8,741 nucleotides of DNA from Spirochaetaceae bacterium (GTDB lineage Bacteria; Spirochaetota; Spirochaetia; SZUA-6; RPPD01). The notes under the pieces were generated by a model. It had not been told where the DNA came from, ran no database searches, and was given only the letters and a program-made list of their open reading frames with translations. How positions within the stretch are numbered: the first letter of the stretch is position 1; each line of letters opens with the position of its first letter. Both the position numbers and the translations under genes were made by a program. The stretch lies in contig RPPD01000060.1 in the NCBI GenBank assembly GCA_003818675.1, positions 1-8,741 on the forward strand, written 5' to 3'. This document shows, in pieces, positions 1-6,764 of this stretch.

Positions 1-135
1 AATAATTGAGGCAGGGATGACCCCTGCGGTGAGAATTGCGAGCGGCAGGCCGTAGAGCCAACAGGCATATGCGTAAACAGGGAGTATTGCCAGAAGAACG
101 CGGCGCATCATGGGCTGTTTTTGGAAAAACAACAT
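1..135 (-). CDS. N-terminal fragment of an unidentified membrane protein (runs off left edge)
   Basis: A minus-strand reading frame begins with ATG at 135-133 and stays open for 45 codons to the window edge, so only the N-terminus is visible. The start is chosen because an AGGAG Shine-Dalgarno (complement of 141-145) lies five bases upstream; in-frame ATGs at 111 and 108 lack one. The protein begins MLFFQKQPMMRRVLLAIL, a short basic lead followed by a long hydrophobic stretch (about residues 13-45) rich in Leu, Ile, Ala, Tyr and Trp. This resembles an uncleaved first membrane segment, or two with a short turn at Gly-Leu-Pro. I do not recognise the family. It is divergent from the 2TM protein gene, with 65 bases between their starts. 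That the gene is real rests on the start signal, the hydrophobic content and the plausible promoter upstream. Confidence 0.6.
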   Translation of the reverse strand, partial: MLFFQKQPMMRRVLLAILPVYAYACWLYGLPLAILTAGVIPASII

Positions 136-155
136 TGGGGCTCCTGTATCCCATA

Positions 156-184
156 ATTGTAACCAAACTCCACGCATGAGACAA
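156..184 (-). promoter_or_regulatory. Putative sigma70-type promoter for the left-edge membrane protein gene
   Basis: Read on the minus strand, TTGTCT (184-179, four of six matches to TTGACA) is followed after 17 bases by TACAAT (161-156, five of six matches to TATAAT). A start near 149 would give a short leader containing the AGGAG site. On the plus strand the same interval contains CATAAT (152-157), which could serve the divergent gene at 201, but no -35 box stands at a proper distance. Assigned by eye only. Confidence 0.35.
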
Positions 185-200
185 GGCGACATGGAAAAAA

Positions 201-1343
201 ATGCGGGAACTCTCCATTCTTGACAGGCCCTTTTCCCTGACCTATGATCAGATAATGCGCGCAAGTAAACGGGCAAAATTTTTCGAGAACTCCAACTGGC
301 TGACCCAGGTGCGGGATAAAACCGAACGCGGATTTCAATCAATGTTTACCTCGCTTTTGCCGCACGGAATTGTCTTTCTCGCAAGCAGCGTGTTTCTGAT
401 TGTGACAAATATTCTTACATCGCCCGCTTTCCCCTGGGCTTATTTCCCGATTGCAGGATGGGGCATTGGCATTTGCCATCATATCCAGAATGTCTTTAAC
501 AAGTGGAAACGTGCCAGGATCCTGCGGAAAAACGCGTCCCTCACAGAAGAGCAGTATCTCCTTGTACGGAGCTATATGCGCAAAGAGGGTTCTTTTCGTC
601 ATCATCGCACTGCATTTTTTGCCGTGAATGCATACCTGGCTGGAATCAATCTTGTGACATGGCCGTATTTTTTATGGTTTCTAATTGTCATGGGCGCCTG
701 GAGTGTGGGGTTTCTCGCACACGCAGCAGTCAACATTCCCGCCAGGGCCTTTCTGCGCAAGAGGCTTGCTGAACTGGGTGTAAAGCTCGCAGGCAAATCA
801 TCAATTCACGATCTTGCAGGGGCTGCTTCCTCGCTCCCGCTCACCGCCAAAGCCAATGCCCTTGTCGCTGAACTCGTCTCGGAGCTGGGAAGATCAAGGG
901 AACTGAAGAATCATTTCGGGGAACTGGAACCTTTTTTAAGAAAGTTCTCGGGCCAGATCAGGGAGCTTGAACAAAAGGAGCGTGAGCTTGAGAGCGTGCT
1001 CGCAAGCGCTTCAGCCCGCGAGATTGAAAAAGAGCTTGCAACCCTCAGGGACAGGCACGCAAAAACTGAAAAACAGCTTGTTAAAACGGAATATGAGAAA
1101 ACCATCAAACAGTTCGAGCGCCACCAGAAGGCGCTGCTTGACCTGGAAGAAAGGCGGGAGGTCTGCGGGGTTAGGCTCTCCTCATCAATTGCACTTCTGG
1201 AACAGTTCCGTCTGGACGCGGCCATGATCAGGAGCATGTCTGCTGTTGGAGATATCTCATCGCTTTCAATGCTCAGGGAAAAATCCGCGGAACTGGCCAC
1301 ATCGCTTGCCGACTTTGAAGCCGGGCTCGCCGAACTGGAGTAG
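201..1343 (+). CDS. Membrane protein with two 2TM-type hairpins and a C-terminal coiled coil
   Basis: 380 residues. Two hydrophobic hairpins occupy about residues 53-95 and 134-178. Each has the pattern of the small 2TM domain: a His near the first helix, an aromatic/Pro turn, then a second helix with a Gly-Trp-Gly or Gly-Ala-Trp motif and His at its end (WAYFPIAGWGIGICHH in the first, WFLIVMGAWSVGFLAHA in the second). Basic residues (KWKRARILRK, RAFLRKRL) follow each hairpin, suggesting cytoplasmic loops. Residues about 220-320 are rich in Glu, Lys, Arg, Leu and Gln in heptad-like spacing and should form a long coiled coil; the last 60 residues continue helical. No enzymatic motif is visible. 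The start is the first ATG after an in-frame stop at 177-179, but its Shine-Dalgarno (AAGG at 183-186) is rather far away, so an internal ATG (for example at 255) is possible. A structural or scaffolding membrane role is inference; the exact function is unknown. Confidence 0.75.
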   Translation: MRELSILDRPFSLTYDQIMRASKRAKFFENSNWLTQVRDKTERGFQSMFTSLLPHGIVFLASSVFLIVTNILTSPAFPWAYFPIAGWGIGICHHIQNVFNKWKRARILRKNASLTEEQYLLVRSYMRKEGSFRHHRTAFFAVNAYLAGINLVTWPYFLWFLIVMGAWSVGFLAHAAVNIPARAFLRKRLAELGVKLAGKSSIHDLAGAASSLPLTAKANALVAELVSELGRSRELKNHFGELEPFLRKFSGQIRELEQKERELESVLASASAREIEKELATLRDRHAKTEKQLVKTEYEKTIKQFERHQKALLDLEERREVCGVRLSSSIALLEQFRLDAAMIRSMSAVGDISSLSMLREKSAELATSLADFEAGLAELE

Positions 1344-1365
1344 AAATCGTAATTTTGCTGCTCCG

Positions 1366-1415
1366 TGGTTGTCCAGGAAATTTGCCACTTACTATTTATG
1401 CTTTCAGGACAACCA
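1366..1415. repeat. Inverted repeat between convergent genes
   Basis: TGGTTGTCC (1366-1374) and GGACAACCA (1407-1415) are perfect nine-base inverted repeats separated by 32 bases, filling most of the 72-base gap between the stop of the 2TM protein gene and the TAA stop of the convergent acyl-CoA ligase gene. The position fits a bidirectional transcript-end hairpin, but the loop is long and neither side is followed by a T-tract, so it is not a typical intrinsic terminator. Confidence 0.35.
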
Positions 1416-3113
1416 TTACTCCACTTTATGCCGCTTGATTTTCAGGGTGCCGCCCGTTTCCATGGGTTTGTCCAGTACGCGGGTTCTTTCAATCCGCTGA
1501 TAGGGCAAAAGAGTCTTGTTGACCGCGGCCACAATGTCATCCATGGCGGATTTGATTATGGGCAGGGCCTTGTTCTGGGCCCATTCCCTGGCCGGGAAAA
1601 TGAGTGCCTCGATATGTTCCGACTTTGATTTCTTGTCAACGAGATAGCTCTTCACAAGTATCTGTTCGATTTCGTCATAGAGCTGGAACTTGTCCTCGAT
1701 CTCTTCGGGATAGACGTTTTTCCCGCCTTCAGTGACAATAAGGTTCTTTTTTCTGCCAGTCAGGTAGACATAATTTTCATGGTCTATGTGGCCGGCGTCC
1801 CCGGTGCGAAACCATCCGTCAGCGGTAAAAGCCTCTGTGGTCTCCTTTTCCTTTTTATAATACCCCTTCATTATCATGGGACCGCGGGCTACTATCTCGC
1901 CGTTTCCGTTTTTATCCGGGCTGTCAATCCGAAGCTCGGCGTGGGGAATGCACTTGCCCACTGATTTTTCTTTATAATGGAAGATGGGATTGAGTGTCAA
2001 AATAGGCGATGTCTCTGTGAGTCCGTATCCCTGGACGAAATCTATTCCCAGCTGGTTGAAGAGCTTGAACGTCTTCGTGGGGAGCGGGCCGCCGCCGCAG
2101 ATGCAGATACGGTTGTTATCAAGCGATATTTTGGAAAGGATGCCGTGAAACAGTTTCTTCCCGGGATTGACCTTGAATATTTTTTTTATCAGGCCGGAGA
2201 GACTCATCAGGAACCGGACTACGCCGTAGATGATTATGCCCTTCTCGCGGATGCCCTTCATCAGGGCCTTGATGACCTTGTTGAAGAGCATGGGAATTCC
2301 AAGGAACATGGTCACATGGCCCTGTTTCAGGTCTTTCATCATCTGGGCAGTGACGATCTTCTGGGAAAAGAGCACCTCGGCTCCAACGGATAAAGCCTCT
2401 ATCATGACGGCGAGCATTGCGTAGGAGTGGTGCAGGGGCAGGAGAGCGTAAAAGACATCCGTGGGAAAAAGATTCATGTTTCCCTGGGCGCTGAAGCAAT
2501 CGCTTGCGAAATTTTTGTGCGTGAGCATGACCCCTTTTGCGACACCAGTCGTGCCCGAGGTGAAAAGAATTGCCGCGATGTCGTTTTCCGCGGGCATCTC
2601 GTGCGGAATTTCCTTGTCAAAGGCGATGTCAAGAACATAGCCTGGTTTGTTTTTGCTCAAGGAAAATATCTTCACCAGGCCTAATGTGTTCTCCGGATCA
2701 ATCAGATCATACTTTTCCTCATCAACAATAAGCATCACAGTGTCGGAAGCCTTTATCAGCCCGTGAAGCTCTAATGGAGAGAGCATGTAGTCAAGCGGTA
2801 CAACGATTCCCCCGGCAAAGAGTATGGAAAAATAAGTGAGGGCCCATTGTGGCGAGTTTTTCCCTGTGAGCGCCACCTTGTCGCCTTTTTTCAAACCAAG
2901 GCTTGCAAGGTAATTGGAAAATATCCGTATCCTGTCAAAGGCCTCTGAATATGTAAAGGACATTTCTTCAGGAGACAGAATTGAAAAACAACGTCGATTT
3001 GGATAATGATACTTTGTGATGTAAAAAAGCTCGGGCAGGGTTGGCCATTCTCCTGAAAACACTTTGCCGCGCAATTCGTCAAGAACTTCCCAGGGTTTTG
3101 GATTGTGTTTCAT
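1416..3113 (-). CDS. AMP-forming long-chain acyl-CoA synthetase (fatty acid-CoA ligase)
   Basis: 565 residues, a complete member of the adenylate-forming (ANL) superfamily. It should activate a fatty or other carboxylic acid with ATP to an acyl-adenylate, then transfer it to CoA, probably at the inner face of the membrane. Visible motifs in order: the phosphate-binding loop FTSGTTGVAKG (residues 184-194), the GYGLTET motif (362-368), the GWFRTGD motif with its ATP-ribose Asp (about 433-439), the hinge region LTGRKKNLIV (451-460), GGKNVYPEEIE (463-473), and a C-terminal TLKIKR (556-561) holding the expected catalytic Lys, probably K558. Length is normal for the long-chain acyl-CoA synthetase class. 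The start is supported by AAGGAGA (complement of 3121-3127) seven bases upstream, which overlaps the TGA of the methyltransferase gene, so the two are probably cotranscribed and translationally linked. Long-chain substrate preference is inferred from overall resemblance; an acyl-ACP or aryl substrate cannot be excluded. Confidence 0.9.
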   Translation of the reverse strand: MKHNPKPWEVLDELRGKVFSGEWPTLPELFYITKYHYPNRRCFSILSPEEMSFTYSEAFDRIRIFSNYLASLGLKKGDKVALTGKNSPQWALTYFSILFAGGIVVPLDYMLSPLELHGLIKASDTVMLIVDEEKYDLIDPENTLGLVKIFSLSKNKPGYVLDIAFDKEIPHEMPAENDIAAILFTSGTTGVAKGVMLTHKNFASDCFSAQGNMNLFPTDVFYALLPLHHSYAMLAVMIEALSVGAEVLFSQKIVTAQMMKDLKQGHVTMFLGIPMLFNKVIKALMKGIREKGIIIYGVVRFLMSLSGLIKKIFKVNPGKKLFHGILSKISLDNNRICICGGGPLPTKTFKLFNQLGIDFVQGYGLTETSPILTLNPIFHYKEKSVGKCIPHAELRIDSPDKNGNGEIVARGPMIMKGYYKKEKETTEAFTADGWFRTGDAGHIDHENYVYLTGRKKNLIVTEGGKNVYPEEIEDKFQLYDEIEQILVKSYLVDKKSKSEHIEALIFPAREWAQNKALPIIKSAMDDIVAAVNKTLLPYQRIERTRVLDKPMETGGTLKIKRHKVE

Positions 3114-3126
3114 GTCATGTTCTCCT

Positions 3127-3885
3127 TCACAAAGATGCTTCTATCACGAGCACAAAACTCTCTTGCGAGAACAGCGTGCGTGTAAAGCTCCCAAAATAAT
3201 TGCGGGTTTTGTAGCCAGCTGCCAGAAGCAACTCGTCAACTTCTGCTTTCGTTAAAGGGAGGAGCGGAACGACATTTGTGACTGTCTTCCTTGTTTCCCT
3301 TCCCGTGAGATTGGTGCAAAAATCAAGACGGTTATCCGTCCGCATGTGATATTCGCGTGTGAATACCATGTTTTTGGTTTCGATCGCGGGCAGGCTCATG
3401 ATTCCGTGGTCAAGTATGCGGTCGTAATTCAAAATCTGGACAAGAAGTTTTCCGTCTGCGGCAAGGAGCGCGCGCGATTGTGCAAAAAAATCCGCGATTG
3501 CGATCTGGTCAGGCAGATGAACGAGCGTGTTGCCCATGCAGAGAATGCGGTCAAAGGATTCATGCGCAAACTGTTTGCTGATATTCATCATGTCTGCGAC
3601 AAGGAATTCCGGTGTAAAACGCATCAGGCCAGCGGGCAGGTTCGCCGCTGCCCTGTTGGACATGGAAATCATTTCCGCGTCCAGGTCAATGCCCATTACC
3701 CTGTGGCCCATGGTCGCGAGCGAGAGGGCAAGACTTCCGGTCGCGCACCCGATGTCAAGTATGTTTGAACCCGATTGATTTGCATCCGGTGTTAATTCTA
3801 ATGAAGCTTGCACAAAATCGGATACGGTTGGATCAAGCGGGAAAACTTCGTTATAATGCGCGCAAAGCGCAGAGTAGAAGTCCAT
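3127..3885 (-). CDS. Class I SAM-dependent methyltransferase
   Basis: 252 residues with a Rossmann-type methyltransferase domain. Motif I is LDIGCATGSL (residues 43-52), the glycine-rich SAM-binding loop. The acidic ribose-binding position follows in GIDLDAEMI (65-73, D67 or D69). An acidic residue at the end of strand 3 appears in VADMM (96-100), and FDRILCMGNTLVHL (111-124) covers the strand 4 region. The last 60 residues resemble the C-terminal part of small-molecule methyltransferases (LTKAEVDELLLAAGY, 211-225, a common helix and Gly-Tyr pattern). The substrate cannot be read from the sequence. It is the first gene of the minus-strand pair with the acyl-CoA ligase 13 bases downstream, so a lipid or acyl-derived substrate is a reasonable but unproven guess. 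The ATG at 3885 has no clear Shine-Dalgarno, unlike its neighbours. Confidence 0.87.
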   Translation of the reverse strand: MDFYSALCAHYNEVFPLDPTVSDFVQASLELTPDANQSGSNILDIGCATGSLALSLATMGHRVMGIDLDAEMISMSNRAAANLPAGLMRFTPEFLVADMMNISKQFAHESFDRILCMGNTLVHLPDQIAIADFFAQSRALLAADGKLLVQILNYDRILDHGIMSLPAIETKNMVFTREYHMRTDNRLDFCTNLTGRETRKTVTNVVPLLPLTKAEVDELLLAAGYKTRNYFGSFTRTLFSQESFVLVIEASL

Positions 3886-3903
3886 TAGTTATAGGATACT
3901 GTA

Positions 3904-3932
3904 ATTATACGTATAGGTCTATATTGAAAATG
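3904..3932 (-). promoter_or_regulatory. Putative promoter of the methyltransferase-ligase operon, with palindrome over the -10 box
   Basis: The minus strand carries a perfect TATAAT at 3909-3904. The -35 is poor: the best match is TTTTCA (3930-3925) at 15 bases. Transcription would start near 3897, only about 12 bases before the ATG at 3885, which fits the absence of a Shine-Dalgarno site. The ten-base palindrome TATACGTATA (3906-3915) overlaps the -10 box and could be an operator half, although short AT-rich palindromes occur by chance. Confidence 0.35.
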
Positions 3933-3949
3933 GGCGATAATTGAGGCTA

Positions 3950-3979
3950 TTGACATTTGTGGACACGGGGTATTAATAT
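3950..3979 (+). promoter_or_regulatory. Sigma70-type promoter for the HTH-EIIA / proton-pump operon
   Basis: A perfect TTGACA at 3950-3955 is followed after 18 bases by TAATAT (3974-3979; four of six matches). An alternative -10, TATTAA at 3971-3976, stands only 15 bases away. Transcription would begin near 3986, giving a leader of about 40 bases before the ATG at 4028. The sequence just downstream, AATATTCAATATT (3976-3988), is a close repeat of a self-complementary six-mer and could contact a regulator. Confidence 0.45.
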
Positions 3980-4027
3980 TCAATATTGTCCAAGCTAAAG
4001 GAAGAATATCCATTCTGAGGTCCAAAT

Positions 4028-4726
4028 ATGCAATTATCAGTCAAGGATGCCGCGCGCATCCTGGATGTCTCTGAAAAAACCATTTATCGCTGGATCAAGC
4101 AGCAAGTCATTCCCGCGTATAAGATCAACGAACAGTTCCGTTTCAATCGCGCAGAGCTCCTGGAGTGGGCGACCTCGCGGAGGATCCAGGTTTCGCCTGA
4201 CATTTTCCAGGAGGAGGAACAAGCGACCGGTTTTCTCCCGAGCCTGCACGACGCGCTTAAGGCAGGCGGCGTTTTCTACCGGGTGAGCGGAAACGACCAG
4301 GCCTCGGTTCTCAGGGCCATAGTCGATGTGCTCAAACTTCCTGAGGAGGTGGACCGCGAGTTCCTCTTCCAGGTGCTCCTCGCCCGTGAGACCCTGGGCT
4401 CCACGGGAATCGGGGACGGGATTGCAATCCCGCATGTGCGCAATCCCGTCGTGCTCCACATATCAAAACCCACGGTTACCCTGTGCTTCCTTGAACATCC
4501 GATTGATTTCAGGGCGATTGACGGCAAGCCGATCAATGCACTTTTTACACTTATCAGCCATACTGTGCGGGCGCATTTGCACATACTTTCACGCCTCGGA
4601 TTCGTGTTGCGCGATCCGGATTTCAAGGCGGCTATACAAAGACAGGCATCCCGGGACGAGTTGATGGCGATGGTCTCGCGCATTGAAGCCTCAATCCCCG
4701 TGCTGCAACAGAATCCCGGGCAATGA
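4028..4726 (+). CDS. Fused helix-turn-helix and PTS EIIA (PtsN/fructose type) domain regulator
   Basis: 232 residues in two domains. Residues 1-52 form an excisionase/MerR-like winged helix-turn-helix: LSVKDAARILDVSEKTIYRW (3-22) is the helix-turn-helix, and the basic, aromatic wing and third helix follow (KINEQFRFNRAELLEWA). After an acidic linker (61-66), residues about 70-225 match a PTS EIIA type 2 domain, with the phospho-acceptor loop GIAIPHVRNP placing the active His at 136, and AHLHILSRLGFVLRD (182-196) being the family's C-terminal helix pattern. Such domains accept phosphate from HPr or a paralogue. No EIIB or EIIC domain is attached or nearby, so the role is likely regulatory, not sugar import. 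The start has GAGG (4017-4020) seven bases upstream. The stop lies 16 bases before the first proton-pump gene, so they are almost certainly cotranscribed. Autoregulation and control of the pump genes are inferences from position. Confidence 0.88.
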   Translation: MQLSVKDAARILDVSEKTIYRWIKQQVIPAYKINEQFRFNRAELLEWATSRRIQVSPDIFQEEEQATGFLPSLHDALKAGGVFYRVSGNDQASVLRAIVDVLKLPEEVDREFLFQVLLARETLGSTGIGDGIAIPHVRNPVVLHISKPTVTLCFLEHPIDFRAIDGKPINALFTLISHTVRAHLHILSRLGFVLRDPDFKAAIQRQASRDELMAMVSRIEASIPVLQQNPGQ

Positions 4727-4742
4727 ATGAAGGTGATTTTGC

Positions 4743-6752
4743 ATGTGGCTTGACCTGATCCTGATTTCCACCGTTCTGTCCGCTGCAAGCGGGGTGCCCG
4801 GGCTTTTGATGTCCAGGACTAACGCGTGGGGACAGAGGATCGCCACAGGCATCATGCTTTCTGTTGCCGTGCTGGGATTGACCGGCGCAGTCGCGGGATT
4901 GTTTTCCGGGCTCGGGCCTTCATCGTTTGTCCCGTGGCCGTCCCTTGGAGGAATGAGCGTGGGCCTGGACCCGCTCTCGGCGTTTTTCCTTGTGCCTGTG
5001 TTTCTCATGGGCGGGGCCGGCTCCATTTACGGGACAGGATACTGGTCCCAGAAGCAGAATCCCGGGAACGGCAGGCGGGTCCGCGTATTCTGGGGACTTT
5101 TGGTCGCCGGCCTGGCATTTCTCGTCATAGCCAGGCACATGATGGCGTTTCTTCTGGGCTGGGAAATAATGGCGCTCGCCGGCTTTTTTCTTGTCACTGC
5201 CGAGGACGACAGGCAGGAAACCCGCCGAGCCGGACTCGTGTACCTGATCGCCACTCATATAAGCACGCTAATCCTCTTCGGCATGTTCGCGCTCTGGCGC
5301 TGGGCGACAGGTTCGTTTGACATGCTTGCCATAGATGCATCCTCGGTTTCGCCGCTTGTAGTCAATCTGATATTTATACTGTCCCTTGTCGGGTTTGGGA
5401 TCAAGGCAGGCATGATGCCCCTTCACTTCTGGCTCCCCGGCGCGCATGCCGCGGCGCCCAGCCATGTTTCAGCCATGCTCTCCGGGGTGGTGCTCAAGAT
5501 GGGCGTGTACGGGATGATACGTTTCATGTTTCTGCTCCCGCATCCGCCCGCGATCTGGGGCGGCATAATCCTGGCCCTCGGAGCTGTGAGCGGTTTGTTG
5601 GGAGTTGTCTGGGCGATCGGCCAGCACGATTTAAAAAGGCTGCTTGCGTATCATAGTATAGAAAACATCGGGATAATTCTTATGGGTCTCGGGCTCGCAC
5701 TGCTCGGCCGCTCGCAGGGAGAACCTGCCTGGATCGTCCTGGGAATGTCCGGCTGCCTCCTCCATGTCTGGAATCACGGGATCTTCAAGTCCCTGCTTTT
5801 CTTTGGCGCCGGGTCCGTGGTACATGCCACGAATACGAGGGAAATAGATGCCCAGGGCGGGCTCGCGAAATCAATGCCATGGACCTCGATTTTTTTCCTT
5901 GTTGGAGCCGTGGCGATCTGCGGTCTGCCGCCCCTGAACGGTTTTATAAGCGAGCTCTTTGTATACATGGGGCTGCTTGATCCGCTAAAGTCCGGTTCAA
6001 CAAGTGCGGGCGCGGGTTTGGCAATAGCAATTGTGGCGCCGATTCTGGCAATGATAGGCGCGCTCGCGGTCGCTTGTTTCGTGAAGGTTTACGCTACTGT
6101 ATTCCTTGGTCAGGCGCGGACACCCGCAGCCCAGGCCGCGCATGAGTGCCCGGTCTCCATGCGCCTGGCAATGGCCGTGCCCGCAATCGCCTGCCTGTTC
6201 ATCGGACTGTTTCCCGCAGCTTTAGTGCCGCTTCTTGACAATGCGATATGGTCGCTTGGAGCACTTGGTTTTCCGGTTTCTCTTGCGGTATATGTACCGG
6301 TCGATACAGTGGGCATCATTGCGTGCGTTCTTGTGGCGGGAATCGGCATCGTGAGCCTTGCCCGTTTCCTTTTCAAGCGGCTTTTTCGCCGCTCGGGCAC
6401 CTGGGATTGCGGATACGCGGTACCTACTGCCCGGATGCAGTATACGGCGTCTTCATTCGCGCAGATGATTGTGAACCTGTTTGCCTGGGTGCTCAAGCCC
6501 AAAATGCACGCGCCCGTCATCACAGAAACTTTCCCCGGGAAAAAATCCATGCACACCCACGTGGATGACGCGGTGCTTGACCGTAGGATAGCCCCGGCCC
6601 TCCGCGGCATCCGGAATCGGATCGGGTATTTCAGGAAATTCCAGCACGGGCTCGCGCAGTATTACATGCTCTATATCCTGATCGCCGTTGCGGTTCTCCT
6701 GGCTACGCTTGTGCCTTTCGGGGATCTTGTGGCCGGGTTGTTTGCGAAGTAA
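4743..6752 (+). CDS. HyfB/HycC-type (NuoL-like) proton-conducting membrane subunit, first copy
   Basis: 669 residues with roughly fourteen to sixteen hydrophobic segments. It belongs to the Mrp/complex I antiporter-like family that moves protons (or sodium) in complex I, formate hydrogenlyase and hydrogenase-4 type complexes. Key buried charges are present: Glu141 in GWEIMALAG (TM5 Glu), Lys221 in GFGIKAGMMPLH, Lys252 in VVLKMGVYG, the QHDLKRLLAY motif (294-303), His341 and His345 in LLHVWNHGIFKS, Glu404 in FISELF and Lys448 in ACFVKVY (the TM12-type lysine). The C-terminal part has GTWDCGYAVPTARMQYTASS (552-571), characteristic of the HyfB/HycC branch and not of NuoL proper, then a soluble linker and a last membrane helix (about 640-665). 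Shine-Dalgarno AAGGTG (4730-4735) is seven bases upstream. The gene is full length for the family. Which redox module it couples to is not visible here. I leave the symbol blank because hyfB is only one of several cluster contexts for this type. Confidence 0.9.
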   Translation: MWLDLILISTVLSAASGVPGLLMSRTNAWGQRIATGIMLSVAVLGLTGAVAGLFSGLGPSSFVPWPSLGGMSVGLDPLSAFFLVPVFLMGGAGSIYGTGYWSQKQNPGNGRRVRVFWGLLVAGLAFLVIARHMMAFLLGWEIMALAGFFLVTAEDDRQETRRAGLVYLIATHISTLILFGMFALWRWATGSFDMLAIDASSVSPLVVNLIFILSLVGFGIKAGMMPLHFWLPGAHAAAPSHVSAMLSGVVLKMGVYGMIRFMFLLPHPPAIWGGIILALGAVSGLLGVVWAIGQHDLKRLLAYHSIENIGIILMGLGLALLGRSQGEPAWIVLGMSGCLLHVWNHGIFKSLLFFGAGSVVHATNTREIDAQGGLAKSMPWTSIFFLVGAVAICGLPPLNGFISELFVYMGLLDPLKSGSTSAGAGLAIAIVAPILAMIGALAVACFVKVYATVFLGQARTPAAQAAHECPVSMRLAMAVPAIACLFIGLFPAALVPLLDNAIWSLGALGFPVSLAVYVPVDTVGIIACVLVAGIGIVSLARFLFKRLFRRSGTWDCGYAVPTARMQYTASSFAQMIVNLFAWVLKPKMHAPVITETFPGKKSMHTHVDDAVLDRRIAPALRGIRNRIGYFRKFQHGLAQYYMLYILIAVAVLLATLVPFGDLVAGLFAK

Positions 6753-6764
6753 AAGGAACTTGTG

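Noticed and set aside
191..223. ATG at 191 just before the 2TM protein start
   Set aside because: It is in another frame and stops after ten codons; too short and without a strong ribosome site to call a leader peptide.
1977..2393. Plus-strand open frames opposite the acyl-CoA ligase and methyltransferase (also 3346-3768)
   Set aside because: They lie entirely within genes whose motifs are unmistakable on the other strand and encode no recognisable protein.
2..3947. Eleven-base match ATAATTGAGGC at 2-12 and 3937-3947
   Set aside because: Only two copies of a short AT-rich word, one inside a coding region; consistent with chance.
4028..4726. HTH-EIIA gene as a sugar transport component
   Set aside because: No EIIB or EIIC domains or genes are present, and the N-terminal DNA-binding domain argues for a regulatory role.
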